The notes under the pieces are model-generated. The model was not told the DNA's origin, made no database searches, and was given only the letters and a program-made list of their open reading frames with translations. Positions 21,849-29,658 of a stretch of 39,802 nt of DNA are shown here, one piece after another (position 1 is the first letter of the stretch; the number at the start of each line of letters is the position of its first letter). The stretch comes from a virus. The stretch covers positions 1 to 39,802 of the IMG/VR virus record IMGVR_UViG_3300014913_000030; one strand, given 5' to 3'. The position numbers were made by a program, and so were the translations under genes.

Positions 21849-21864
21849 AACCAACCAACCAACC
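21849..21864 (+). repeat. (AACC)4 tetranucleotide tract directly after a start codon
   Basis: Four perfect AACC units begin 9 nt into the reading frame opened by ATG 21840, which itself follows a good GACGGAGGCAAC ribosome-binding site. As sequenced, the ATG reads a 94-codon frame with no recognisable domain. With one unit removed it reads straight into the downstream zinc-ribbon protein. It has the form of a contingency (phase-variable) tract. Confidence 0.8.
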
Positions 21865-21963
21865 GACAAAGCGATCGATCACCATTCCCACTATCAGTGG
21901 AAGCGGGGGGAGGGCCTTCCGTTCCGGCCACCGTGTGGGCTGATCCAGTGGAAGGGCACCGCC

Positions 21964-22449
21964 GTGTGTGCGGACATCCACTGTGCCTGTGGTCACCACA
22001 GCCACCTGGATGTGGAGTTCATGTATTACGTGCGCTGTCCCAATTGCCTGACGGTGTACGCGGTGGACGATCACGTGAAGCTGATCCCGCTTCCGCCGGA
22101 CCAGCGGGCCTGGGTGGAGGCTGAGTGCGCCAACGTGATCCAGGAGGACGGGGTGGAACCCAGGTACCACGGCAACGCGGATCTGGACTGTGACCTCCGC
22201 CTCCCCGGGATCTTCCGCGCCAACCTGGTGCGGCTGTTCCAGGGGTACCGTGGGAAGCCAGCGGACCGGGCCACGATCCTGGACATGGCAACCAGGGTGG
22301 CGGGGCTGATCAGTGAGTACGCCTCCACGGAGGTGTCCATGGCCTTGGCCCAGGTGTTTGTGGCGCAACCGATCCGTGATGGACTGCGGGCCATGTTCAC
22401 CCGGGACAACATCGGGATCACGATCCACAATCCCGGGGGGAAGCCATGA
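21964..22449 (+). CDS. Zinc-ribbon protein, apparently out of frame with its start
   Basis: The given coordinates cover the part from the first in-frame start codon, GTG 21964 (161 residues; GAAGGG upstream). The frame is open back to 21844 and the upstream part looks protein-like (HHSHYQWKRGEGLPF, RPPCGLIQWKGT), leading into CADIHCACG and VRCPNC. I think the true start is ATG 21840, giving 201 residues after loss of one AACC unit or a ribosomal frameshift. The C-terminal part (YRGKPADRATILDMATRV) resembles the next gene (YQDKPLDRHVIGEVKRAL), so the two are paralogues. Function unknown. Confidence 0.65.
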   Translation: MCADIHCACGHHSHLDVEFMYYVRCPNCLTVYAVDDHVKLIPLPPDQRAWVEAECANVIQEDGVEPRYHGNADLDCDLRLPGIFRANLVRLFQGYRGKPADRATILDMATRVAGLISEYASTEVSMALAQVFVAQPIRDGLRAMFTRDNIGITIHNPGGKP

Positions 22450-22940
22450 GCGGGCGCAATCCCTTTGATCGGATCCATCCAGTGACCTGTCCGTGGTGCG
22501 GGCATGAGGTGACGATCCCCAGCAAGCGGAACGGGAGGGCTGGCCACCTGGACATGGCCCAGCATTCCAGCACGGTGTCCGCCCCGTTCCTGTTCGCACG
22601 GGCGCGGATCTTGGATCTTCACTTCACCTGTTCCGAGTGCGGGACCGTGTGGGTGGATCGCTGGACGTTCCACGGGTGCGACATCATGACGGAGGGCGAT
22701 CGGTCGAAGATCGATCCCCGCCTCCTGGACATCCCGGAGGACATCAGCCTGGGGCTGTACGATGGGATCCACGATCTGTTGTCCCCGTACCAGGACAAGC
22801 CCCTGGACCGTCACGTGATCGGGGAGGTCAAGCGGGCCCTGGTGGACGTGTTGAAGGAGGCCCTCCAGGATGTGCGGACGGACACCCAGGGGCGTGACAA
22901 CATCAGCAACCGATCGCGGGATCCCGGGGAGGTGCCGTGA
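22446..22940 (+). CDS. Zinc-ribbon protein, paralogue of the preceding gene
   Basis: 164 residues, ATGA overlap. Ribbon: Cys15-Cys18 (CPWCGH) and Cys63-Cys66 (CSECGT). The C-terminal helical part carries the Y-x-x-KP-x-DR-x-x-I pattern shared with the upstream gene. Ends in an Arg/Asp-rich tail. Function unknown. Confidence 0.7.
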   Translation: MSGRNPFDRIHPVTCPWCGHEVTIPSKRNGRAGHLDMAQHSSTVSAPFLFARARILDLHFTCSECGTVWVDRWTFHGCDIMTEGDRSKIDPRLLDIPEDISLGLYDGIHDLLSPYQDKPLDRHVIGEVKRALVDVLKEALQDVRTDTQGRDNISNRSRDPGEVP

Positions 22941-23308
22941 TGGGGCTTGTTGATCGACTGGTCACGGCCGCCCGGGGGGATTTCGAGGCGTGTTCACACT
23001 GGCCTCCCAGTGCGGACACATTCGAGTGCCGATCGGAATGCAAGTACCGCCGGACGTGCGAGGCGTACCGGGCCCTGGTCCAAGCTGGCCACGTGATCCT
23101 GGTGACGGTGTACAAGGACAAGGAGGCCATGGGCAAGGCGATCGAGGTGGAGGAGGTCAAGGCCCGGTCATTTGTCCAGGGGCATGAACGCCCCGGGATC
23201 GTGTGCCAGGAATTCAAGCCGGGCACCCCGGGGGATGGTGGGTGCCTGGGATCTGGACTGCCGGAATGCGATCACTGTGCGGACCTGGCACCGGAGGAGG
23301 ATCAATGA
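22940..23308 (+). CDS. Cysteine-rich hypothetical protein
   Basis: 122 residues from ATG 22940 (GTG 22937 also possible). Nine or more Cys: CSHW, CRSECKYRRTCEAY, CQEF, then CLGSGLPECDHC. The CxxxCxxxxxCxxx spacing could bind zinc or an iron-sulfur cluster; sequence alone does not decide. Coupled to the membrane protein downstream. Confidence 0.6.
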   Translation: MGLVDRLVTAARGDFEACSHWPPSADTFECRSECKYRRTCEAYRALVQAGHVILVTVYKDKEAMGKAIEVEEVKARSFVQGHERPGIVCQEFKPGTPGDGGCLGSGLPECDHCADLAPEEDQ

Positions 23309-23622
23309 TGGACCTGGGCATGATCGGGGCCGTGGTGGTTTTTGTCCTGGGGGTGGTGTTCGGGCTGGGCGCACCGTGGATTTTTCGCTGGGTGCGGTGG
23401 CTGGTGTCCCGTGCGTGGTCCTGGGTGTGGCTCCGGTGGGTGAGGTGGAGGCGCAAGCCCAAGGGCCCTCCCCCGCCGTATCATCACAACTGCCGCTGTG
23501 CGGTGGTGGGCGTGGACATGGCGGACGGTCCGGACAGGTCCGCGATCGTGGTGCGTGACCAGGCGGGGAAACACCACGCCCGGGTCATGGAAGCCCCCAA
23601 GCGTGGACGGAGGGACACATGA
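23305..23622 (+). CDS. Small membrane protein with Trp/Arg-rich tail
   Basis: 105 residues from ATG 23305. One hydrophobic segment (~5-28) is followed by a Trp/Arg-rich amphipathic stretch (FRWVRWLVSRAWSWVWLRW) and then GPPPPYHHNCRC. The PPYHHxCRC element resembles the PPYHHRCRS end of MuF-type head proteins (see 38341), though the rest does not. Function unknown. Confidence 0.6.
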   Translation: MMDLGMIGAVVVFVLGVVFGLGAPWIFRWVRWLVSRAWSWVWLRWVRWRRKPKGPPPPYHHNCRCAVVGVDMADGPDRSAIVVRDQAGKHHARVMEAPKRGRRDT

Positions 23623-24152
23623 GCGGGCAAACCAACCTGGACCTGGGGGACCACCCCGGGGATCTGGAGGTCACGGCCCTGACGATCCGGGAACCATGGC
23701 TGGAATTGATCCTGTCCAGCGTGAAGGACGCGGAATATCGGACGTGGAGGCCCCACACGTTCCCCAACCCGGTGCTGTTGTGTGCCGGGAAGGCGTGGGA
23801 CAAGGAGGCCCAGGAGGAATTGGCCAGGGACAGCGGGCTGGCCCCAATGCTTACCAGGGCGGAACACTGGATGGGACACGCCCGGGCCCTGTGCGTTTTC
23901 GATGAGGCCCAGCCAGCGGGTGTTGGTTGCTGGGCATGGAGGATCCACGTGGTGGTACCGCTGGCCCACCCGTTCCGTGTGCGTGGTCAACAGGGTTTTT
24001 TCCAGGTGCCTTGCAAGGTGGAACACCTGGAGGTGGATCTTTTGAAAGCGGTGGCGTACAGGCGCACGGAGGACACCCTCGTGTGTAACTGGGGCCACCG
24101 CCACGATCGGGCACGGGACAGGATCCGCAAGGTCATGGCGGGGTACCTGTGA
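23619..24152 (+). CDS. ASCH domain protein (PUA-like)
   Basis: 177 residues, ATGA overlap. The ASCH signature is clear: LTIREPWLELIL, a K-D-A-E-Y-R-T-W segment, LLCAGKAW, GHARALCVFDEAQ, and the late W-A-W-x-I and VPLAHPFRVRGQQGFFQVP. ASCH/PUA-like domains bind RNA or modified nucleotides, and one member hydrolyses N4-acetylcytidine. First of three such proteins in the window. Substrate unknown. Confidence 0.8.
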   Translation: MSGQTNLDLGDHPGDLEVTALTIREPWLELILSSVKDAEYRTWRPHTFPNPVLLCAGKAWDKEAQEELARDSGLAPMLTRAEHWMGHARALCVFDEAQPAGVGCWAWRIHVVVPLAHPFRVRGQQGFFQVPCKVEHLEVDLLKAVAYRRTEDTLVCNWGHRHDRARDRIRKVMAGYL

Positions 24153-24265
24153 TCCTGGTGATGTGCCCACACTGCCGCCGATTCATGGCGGTGCCCTTGA
24201 AATCAAGCGCGGTACACTGTCCGTGTGGTGGGTGGTTCAGCGTCCCCCACCTGTGGACCAGTTAA
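24149..24265 (+). CDS. Very small zinc-ribbon protein
   Basis: 38 residues from GTG 24149 (GTGA overlap). CPHC and CPCG pairs 18 residues apart make a minimal ribbon, with strands VPLKSSAVH and GWFSVPHL. The TAA at 24263-24265 lies in the leader GTTAAGGAGG of the next gene. Confidence 0.65.
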   Translation: MILVMCPHCRRFMAVPLKSSAVHCPCGGWFSVPHLWTS

Positions 24266-24277
24266 GGAGGCAAGCTG

Positions 24278-24559
24278 ATGGTATGTGCGATCAACGATCA
24301 GGAATGGCTGGACGGCATGGCCGCCCTGAACGATGCGGTGGAACACGGGGCGTTCAAGGGCCAGGAGGGTGAGCGGATCACCATGGCCACGCTCACGTGG
24401 TTGAAGACCCGGGCGGTGAAGGTGATCACCCTGGCCATGGAGGTGGGCAAGCTGCCGCTGGGATACCTGGAACGCTGGGCCGTGGTGGTGGGCCCGCACG
24501 TGGTGGGTGGGGATAGCGATCCCACCAGGCTGGCGATCACCCTGATCCCGGTGAAGTGA
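24278..24559 (+). CDS. Small hypothetical protein
   Basis: 93 residues from ATG 24278 after AAGGAGG. A helical N-terminus (WLDGMAALNDAVEHG), a central helix and a hydrophobic C-terminal strand pair (WAVVVGPHVVGG, LAITLIPVK). No family recognised. Confidence 0.6.
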   Translation: MVCAINDQEWLDGMAALNDAVEHGAFKGQEGERITMATLTWLKTRAVKVITLAMEVGKLPLGYLERWAVVVGPHVVGGDSDPTRLAITLIPVK

Positions 24560-24954
24560 TGGGAACGCAACTGGACAGCACGGAAACAACCTGGTGCCAC
24601 TGGTTGCTGGGCGGTGAAATGGATCGGTTCCTGGGGGTGGCCCCCACCGGGTTGCCACACCACGGGTTTGTGATCGTGGGCCTGGAGTACCTTCCGCACT
24701 ATCCCGGGATCGTGATGCGGCAGGGCCGATCGAAGTACCCCAGCGCGGACCATGCCCGGGAAGCTGTGGACCGGATCAACGTCGAGGCCGGGAACGTGTG
24801 CGGTGGGTGCGAGTGGTGGATCACGGATTGCGCTGGCCACCTGGGCGCGTGTTCCTGTCCCGTGGTGGTCCACCTCCATGATTATGATCAGCGTGTCCGC
24901 CTGTCCGTGGCACCGTGCCTGGTGCCCGTGGGATTCAAACGGAAACAATCTTGA
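24559..24954 (+). CDS. Cysteine-containing hypothetical protein
   Basis: 131 residues from ATG 24559 (GTG 24556 alternative), one-base overlap with the previous stop. A hydrophobic strand (HGFVIVGLEYL) and a Cys cluster (CGGCEWW, DCAGHLGACSC) near the C-terminus that may bind metal. No family recognised. Its stop overlaps the -35 of the next promoter. Confidence 0.6.
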   Translation: MGTQLDSTETTWCHWLLGGEMDRFLGVAPTGLPHHGFVIVGLEYLPHYPGIVMRQGRSKYPSADHAREAVDRINVEAGNVCGGCEWWITDCAGHLGACSCPVVVHLHDYDQRVRLSVAPCLVPVGFKRKQS

Positions 24955-24979
24955 TCCCTGGTGTTGCCTGTGTTAAGGG
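24951..24979 (+). promoter_or_regulatory. Sigma70-like promoter
   Basis: TTGATC (24951-24956), 17-nt spacer ending CTGTGT, TAAGGG (24974-24979), in the 76-nt gap before the 25031 gene. Same TGTG-preceded -10 type as at 27460, 30221 and 34099, though the -10 lacks the final T. Confidence 0.5.
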
Positions 24980-25030
24980 TGTAAGTGCCTGGGACTGAAT
25001 CCCGGGCGCAACAACCACGTGGAGGCAACC

Positions 25031-25858
25031 ATGACAGGCAAGGCAATGGCAACCCTGACGATCGCCCAGGCCATGGCGATCATTGATCACAGCGTCCAGG
25101 AGGCCCTGGAACACCTGGGGCGGTACCTGTGGCACGTGCTGGAAAGGCACCAGTCCAAGGCGGTGCTGGCCATGCGGTCCACGATCGGCATGACCCCGGC
25201 CCAGGTGGCCAAGGTGAGGGGGGACGGGGACGGCCCCAAGCCGTGGTCCACCAACGCGCCCTCCCGGATGTACGAGGCCATGAGGCGGATCGCGGAAGGG
25301 ATACGCCAGGAGGGATCCGCCCGTGCGGCCAGCGCGGGTGTGGATCCTCACCTCACTGATGTGAGGTTGACCCGGCTGGGGATCATGGTGGTGGCCATGT
25401 CCAAGCTGGAGGTGGGTAACTACAAGGGCCACGGTAATGACGTGCCCCCCGCTGTCATGCTGGTGAAGGCGGCCACCGCCCTCCGCCGTTGCTTGCTGGC
25501 GATCGTGAACTGCCCGGACATGATCGACGTGCCGGACCGGGAGGGGTTTGTGGTTCAGGGCATGATCGATGTGGACACCCCGCGCAAGGATCTGGTGGAT
25601 GGGTCCAAGGCGTGGGTGGTGCGGACAGGTGCGATCATGGAAGCGTGGGACGCCTTGCACAACATGGCGGAGGTGATCGACAGTGAGGATCCATCAGATA
25701 GCCACTATGCCCAGGCCAACGCGGCGCGGGCGTATTTCGCGGCGCTGATCGGACTGTGGCCCGCGCTGGTGTCCCCCCACCTGGAGGTGAAGCGGGCACC
25801 GCTGGCGGAAGCCCAGGACGCCATGGACGGCACGGCGCGTGGTGATGTCGAGGCATGA
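25031..25858 (+). CDS. Helical hypothetical protein
   Basis: 275 residues from ATG 25031 with GTGGAGGCAACC upstream. Nearly all helix, with Ala/Met/Val-rich amphipathic segments and no Cys cluster. No family recognised. First gene of the unit driven by the 24951 promoter. It could be structural, but that is only a guess from composition. Confidence 0.65.
   Translation: MTGKAMATLTIAQAMAIIDHSVQEALEHLGRYLWHVLERHQSKAVLAMRSTIGMTPAQVAKVRGDGDGPKPWSTNAPSRMYEAMRRIAEGIRQEGSARAASAGVDPHLTDVRLTRLGIMVVAMSKLEVGNYKGHGNDVPPAVMLVKAATALRRCLLAIVNCPDMIDVPDREGFVVQGMIDVDTPRKDLVDGSKAWVVRTGAIMEAWDALHNMAEVIDSEDPSDSHYAQANAARAYFAALIGLWPALVSPHLEVKRAPLAEAQDAMDGTARGDVEA
25350..25367 (+). repeat. Perfect inverted repeat inside a gene
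   Basis: ACCTCAC-TGAT-GTGAGGT: 7-bp arms with a 4-nt loop, in the middle of the 25031 gene. It is the strongest small palindrome I noticed in the accessory block. It may be chance, a protein-binding site or a processing hairpin. Confidence 0.5.
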
Positions 25859-26087
25859 CCACCCAGCCCCGGAGGCCATGTTCACGGACGTGGCGGTGGC
25901 CAGCGTGGGGGCGCAACGGATCGCGGCGTGGCGTGTGCTGAACAGGTGGGAGGGTGTGCCCCTCGACGTGTTGCGGACGTGGGCACGGTCCGCACGGTCG
26001 AAGGGCCTGGAGGCCATGGCTGGGATTTTCGATCGCCACGTGGTGATGTACACGTGCCTGGATGACCTGGGCGTGGGGCGTGGCTGA
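25845..26087 (+). CDS. Small hypothetical protein
   Basis: 80 residues from ATG 25845. In-frame GTGs at 25839/25842 and an ATG at 25878 (with GGAGG very close) are alternatives. Helical, with WRVLNRWEGVPLDVLRTWA in the centre. The frame is the only one open long enough after the upstream gene. No family recognised. Confidence 0.55.
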   Translation: MSRHDHPAPEAMFTDVAVASVGAQRIAAWRVLNRWEGVPLDVLRTWARSARSKGLEAMAGIFDRHVVMYTCLDDLGVGRG

Positions 26088-26289
26088 GTGCGTCCACCGT
26101 TGGAAAGAAACCGGGAGGCGGTTCAGGCTTTTGACCTTGGACAGCGTGGACGATCAGGGCGTGGGCCACAGGTACAAGTGGGAAGACGCCCGGAGGATGG
26201 TGTGCGAGGTGTGCCAGGCGGTGCGCGTCGAGTTTATGCGGGAGGGGGCCTGGTACCACTCGCACACCGTGAGAAAAACGGCCCCATAG
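26062..26289 (+). CDS. Zinc-ribbon protein whose stop lies inside a tRNA gene
   Basis: 75 residues from ATG 26062 (GTG 26080 alternative). CVHRW and CEVCQ enclose a basic loop, a one-zinc ribbon. The TAG at 26287-26289 is within tRNA-Glu (T8-A9-G10), a 10-nt overlap, so tRNA processing would cut this mRNA. Function unknown. Confidence 0.6.
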   Translation: MTWAWGVAECVHRWKETGRRFRLLTLDSVDDQGVGHRYKWEDARRMVCEVCQAVRVEFMREGAWYHSHTVRKTAP

Positions 26290-26351
26290 ATCAGTGGTTA
26301 GATCACTGGCCTTTCAAGCCAGCAACACGGGTTCAAATCCCGTTGGGGTCA
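26280..26351 (+). tRNA. tRNA-Glu (anticodon TTC)
   Basis: Cloverleaf: acceptor GGCCCCA/TGGGGTC, D stem GATC/GATC, anticodon stem CTGGC/GCCAG with loop CTTTCAA (anticodon TTC), T arm ACGGG-TTCAAAT-CCCGT, discriminator A. CCA is not encoded. Reads GAA, a codon used often in this window. Confidence 0.92.
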
Positions 26352-26365
26352 CTGGAGGTACTGAC

Positions 26366-27160
26366 ATGAGCAACAACACACGGCCGTGGTGGGCCACACC
26401 GATCACCATGGACCATGAGAAACCGATCGGACGCAACGCGGACGGCCAGCCCGTGCGGAAGCTGTGGCCTCCACCTGGTGAGTGGTACGGGCCCGGGTCC
26501 AACTATGGACAGCACCAGATCCGGCACTGGGACGATCCGGTGGCGGGCGCGTGGGCGGAACTGGCGCGGAGGCTGGACGCCATGGGCATGGTGATCGTGG
26601 ATAGCCGGGACGTGCCGGACCACATCGCCCGCAACCTCCGGGCGTCCATGCCGGGCGCGATCCTGAGTGTGACCACCACGGACCTGGTGAACCTCATGGA
26701 TCCCGTGGCCATGTTCCGCCCCATGGATCGTTTTCCGGGTGACGACGATCCCGATCCCGCCGTGGCTGTGTTCATGGCGGAGGTGGCCCGCCAGGTTGCG
26801 ATCCGCTGGTGGGCGTTCCCCAGGTCCGTGCGGTCCGTCCATGTGAGGCTGTCCACGGACGTGGGCAAGTGGATCGTGATGGGGGACCGGGAGGTGGACC
26901 TGGAATGCCTGATGATTCACCACCACCCGGAGGTGGGGTACCACAGCACGTTCAGCCGGGCACGGATCCTCCTGGACGTGATGCGGGATGAACTGGAGGC
27001 CGGGGCCGCGTTCCTGGGGAACTGGGGCACGGGCCTGATCCATGAACTGACGGACTGGGCCGTGGACAACGGCGGGAGGCCGTGGCAACCGTGTGTGGAA
27101 TCCCGGCGGGACATGGAAGCGGAGGACCGCGGGTACAAGGAGGTGAGCCGTGAAGGCTGA
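26366..27160 (+). CDS. Hypothetical protein
   Basis: 264 residues from ATG 26366, with TGGAGGT 3 nt after the tRNA. N-terminal Pro/Trp-rich part (WWATPITMDHE, WPPPGEWYGPG), then an alpha/beta region with strands GMVIVDSRDV and GAILSVTTTDLV and a His-rich stretch (MIHHHPEVGYH). No family recognised. Confidence 0.65.
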   Translation: MSNNTRPWWATPITMDHEKPIGRNADGQPVRKLWPPPGEWYGPGSNYGQHQIRHWDDPVAGAWAELARRLDAMGMVIVDSRDVPDHIARNLRASMPGAILSVTTTDLVNLMDPVAMFRPMDRFPGDDDPDPAVAVFMAEVARQVAIRWWAFPRSVRSVHVRLSTDVGKWIVMGDREVDLECLMIHHHPEVGYHSTFSRARILLDVMRDELEAGAAFLGNWGTGLIHELTDWAVDNGGRPWQPCVESRRDMEAEDRGYKEVSREG

Positions 27161-27434
27161 AGATTATGAACAGGCCCAGGCACAGGTCACCACCCTGGCG
27201 CAACTGGTGAGGCTGATCCCGCTGGAGGACATGAAGGCCCAACAGGACCGCACGGACGCGGTGGCTCCCATGCTGGACCCCACACTGTACCGCCAGGCCC
27301 TGGACGATCCCAAGGCCGGGTGGGAAACGGTCAAGCGGTTGACCACAGCCGCCGTGGAATTCCAGCGGGAGGTCAACAAGATCCTGGAACCACTCGACGG
27401 AGGGCCACCGCTGATCGTGGACCCGGAGGCATAG
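27150..27434 (+). CDS. Small helical hypothetical protein
   Basis: 94 residues from GTG 27150 with AAGGAGG upstream. Helical, acidic, with no Cys. Ends a transcription unit; its TAG (27432-27434) is 3 nt before the next -35 box. Function unknown. Confidence 0.6.
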   Translation: MKAEDYEQAQAQVTTLAQLVRLIPLEDMKAQQDRTDAVAPMLDPTLYRQALDDPKAGWETVKRLTTAAVEFQREVNKILEPLDGGPPLIVDPEA

Positions 27435-27437
27435 GGC

Positions 27438-27465
27438 TTGCGCCCAGGGTTCACTGTGTTAACGT
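27438..27465 (+). promoter_or_regulatory. Sigma70-like promoter
   Basis: TTGCGC (27438-27443), 16-nt spacer ending CTGTGT, TAACGT (27460-27465). Directly followed by the shared leader and the MT-A70 gene. Confidence 0.6.
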
Positions 27466-27470
27466 GAGCC

Positions 27471-27492
27471 CCACCAGTTAAAGGAGGCAACA
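27471..27492 (+). repeat. 22-nt leader/RBS repeat, copy 2
   Basis: Identical to 13916-13937. It contains GTTAAAGGAGG and precedes ATG 27495 by 2 nt after its last base. It shows that the promoter-leader unit has been copied or kept under constraint at separate loci. Confidence 0.8.
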
Positions 27493-27494
27493 CC

Positions 27495-28166
27495 ATGGGA
27501 TCAACCTTTCCACCCCTCCCGGAGGGACAGTTCCAAACAATCGTGGCGGATCCGCCCTGGCGGTTCCAGGACGTGGGACAGCGGGCCGCGCCCAGCTATC
27601 GCGGGAAGCGGAAGGCGGGCAAACATTATGATGTACTCGACTGGGAGGACATCGCATCCCTCCCGGTGGAATCGATCGCGGCCCCGGATGCGTTCCTGTT
27701 CCTGTGGATCCCGGAAGCCATGCGGGAAACGATCTGGCATGACCATGACGCCATGAAGATCACGGGCCTCCACCGCCTGATCACCAAGGCTTGGGGGTTC
27801 GCGGTCACGGGCAACACCATGGTGTGGGTGAAGGGCCGCCACATCCTGGTGGACAAGGACGGCAAGGAAACCAAACTCACCAACAAGCGGAGGCCCGTGG
27901 TGGGTGCCGGGTTTGCGCCCCACGTGGGCCTTGGGCATTACCTCCGCAACGCCCATGAAACGTGCCTGGTGTGCAAGCGCGGGAAGCCCAAGCGGTTGTC
28001 CGGTGGTGTGCCCTCGATCGTTCATGCACAGCGGACGGAACACAGCGCCAAGCCGGATGAATCGTACCAGGCGATCGAGCGGTTCAGCGCGGGGCCCCGG
28101 ATCGATCTGTTCGGCCGTGACCAGCGGGACGGGTGGACGGTGTGGGGTGACCAGGTGAAGCCATGA
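27495..28166 (+). CDS. MT-A70 family DNA N6-adenine methyltransferase
   Basis: 223 residues. VADPPW (DPPW, 19-22) is the MT-A70 catalytic motif, followed by YDVLDWEDIASLPV, FLFLWIP and TGNTMVWVKG. The end (HSAKPDESYQAIERFSAGPRIDLFGR) is the characteristic H-S-x-KP and L-F-x-R region. In phages this family methylates adenine in DNA, often against restriction. It is the second methyltransferase in the window. It starts a unit with its own promoter. Confidence 0.92.
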   Translation: MGSTFPPLPEGQFQTIVADPPWRFQDVGQRAAPSYRGKRKAGKHYDVLDWEDIASLPVESIAAPDAFLFLWIPEAMRETIWHDHDAMKITGLHRLITKAWGFAVTGNTMVWVKGRHILVDKDGKETKLTNKRRPVVGAGFAPHVGLGHYLRNAHETCLVCKRGKPKRLSGGVPSIVHAQRTEHSAKPDESYQAIERFSAGPRIDLFGRDQRDGWTVWGDQVKP

Positions 28167-29200
28167 CCGTGGAGGGGCCCGGATACCAGGGAACGATCCC
28201 TCCGTCGATCACCTGTCCATACTGTGAGCGGGAGGCCGTGTACCCGGGACTGGAGGATCTGTTCAGCCAGCCTGGAACCGTCGAGGAGCCAAAGCGGATT
28301 GTGTGTCACTGTGCCCACTGTGATCTGTACTTCCGCGTGGAGGTGCCGGGCGGTCCCACCGGAGGGTGGAAGGCGATCAAGCTCCCCGAGGATGAACAGG
28401 AGGCGATCAAGCTGGACGGCCTCCCGGATCCGGACGGCGGTGTGGATGAAAGCCTGATCGAAAAGGCGGACGCGGTGATGCGGGATCTGGTTCCCAACAA
28501 TGGCTTCCTGAATGACGATCAGGCCGCCAAGTTTGCGGCATATCTGGAGGAGGGAATGCGGGAGGAATGGGAGGCTGAGTTAGCGGCGGAGGCGGGTGTT
28601 CGGGGACCATTGCGGATCCCTCTCACTGAACCCGTGCCGATCGATCACGTGTGCTGTCCCATGTGCCGTGAGCGTGGTCAGTTCCCGGAGGGGTACAGGC
28701 TCACGGTTCCTCCAGAGATCACCGGGTGGCGGACGGGTGACTGTGCGTTCCCGGACTGGGGTGACCTGGAGGGGGAGGCGCGGTTCAGTACCAACAACTG
28801 GACCTGTGGTGCCATGTCCAAGATCCGTGACATGGCGGCGGAGGTGGAGGTGTGGTCAGAGGATCAGCACGTGGCGATCCTGCCCTGGTACGATCAGCCC
28901 CTTCACCTGGTGGTGTCGTACTACAAACACCGGGGCCGGACGGAGGGCCTCCACGTGATGGAGGACGGCCACGCCCGTGTGGCCACGTACCAGGACGTGG
29001 TGGAATTCCTACACGCCACCCGGTGTGGTGAAGCCATGCGGGTGATGCGGTGCAGGGACCAGGAGGTGGAGGCCCAGTGGGAGGCCCCGCACTGTGATCG
29101 GTGTGGGCGTGTGCCCCAGGCCGGGGGCTCACCCGTGGGCGGTGCGGAGGAACTGTGGTGTGACCATTGCCGCATTCGATGGGTGGGGGGGAAGCCGTGA
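28163..29200 (+). CDS. Large multi-zinc-ribbon protein
   Basis: 345 residues, ATGA overlap with the methyltransferase. Three Cys clusters: N-terminal (Cys18, Cys21, Cys48/50, Cys53), central (CCPMC, ~165) and C-terminal (CDRCG and CDHC). An acidic helical linker (~70-140) joins them, and a beta-rich part (HVAILPWYDQPLHLVVSYY) lies after the central site. May be an adaptor for nucleic acid or for the methyltransferase. Function unknown. Confidence 0.7.
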   Translation: MTVEGPGYQGTIPPSITCPYCEREAVYPGLEDLFSQPGTVEEPKRIVCHCAHCDLYFRVEVPGGPTGGWKAIKLPEDEQEAIKLDGLPDPDGGVDESLIEKADAVMRDLVPNNGFLNDDQAAKFAAYLEEGMREEWEAELAAEAGVRGPLRIPLTEPVPIDHVCCPMCRERGQFPEGYRLTVPPEITGWRTGDCAFPDWGDLEGEARFSTNNWTCGAMSKIRDMAAEVEVWSEDQHVAILPWYDQPLHLVVSYYKHRGRTEGLHVMEDGHARVATYQDVVEFLHATRCGEAMRVMRCRDQEVEAQWEAPHCDRCGRVPQAGGSPVGGAEELWCDHCRIRWVGGKP

Positions 29201-29658
29201 GCGATCCTCCGTACTGGAACACCAAGGTGCCCGTGTCCCGTTCGATGGTGTCGATCCAGAAACTGGTGGAAAAGTTCGGGGCCCAGGAGTACGGGTTCCG
29301 CACCACGTTGAAGGGTGACAACCCCACGATCGATGTGGGGTTTGTGTACAAGGACAAGCCCGTGCGCCTCACTGTGAAGGTGCGCCAGGTTGCGGAGGTG
29401 TACCTGGACCTCCACCCCAACGCCAACCACGGGACCGTGTACGACAAGGCACCCAGGGTGGCCATGCGGATCCTCCATGATCAGATCAAGGCGATCTTGA
29501 TTGCGGTGGACTGCGGGCTGGTGGATTTTGAAACCGCGTTCATGCCCCACTTTATAACCAGGACCGGGCGCACCTTGGCGGAGGAAACGATCCCCAGGTT
29601 CGATCGGGTGCTGTCCCAGCCCAGCCTCCTCCTGGGGTCCGGGAAGGAGGGCCCATGA
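29197..29658 (+). CDS. Hypothetical protein
   Basis: 153 residues from GTG 29197 (GTGA overlap). Alpha/beta: SMVSIQKLVEKFG, then a beta hairpin (PTIDVGFVYKDKPVRLTVKVRQVAEV), then helices (VAMRILHDQIKAILIAV) with a late FETAFMPHFI. The strand-hairpin-helix order and the DKPVRLTV segment recall small phage proteins that sit beside DNA enzymes. No function is known to me. ATGA overlap with the ASCH-like gene. Confidence 0.65.
   Translation: MSDPPYWNTKVPVSRSMVSIQKLVEKFGAQEYGFRTTLKGDNPTIDVGFVYKDKPVRLTVKVRQVAEVYLDLHPNANHGTVYDKAPRVAMRILHDQIKAILIAVDCGLVDFETAFMPHFITRTGRTLAEETIPRFDRVLSQPSLLLGSGKEGP

Noticed and set aside
21840-22124. 94-codon frame read from ATG 21840 as sequenced
   Set aside because: It has the better start signal but its product is Pro/Gly/Arg-rich with no domain, while the +1 frame over the same bases reads a protein-like zinc ribbon. 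It is more likely the off-phase shadow.
24197-24217. Promoter-like TTGAAA and TACACT
   Set aside because: The spacer is only about 10 nt and both boxes lie within the coding sequence of the short zinc-ribbon gene.
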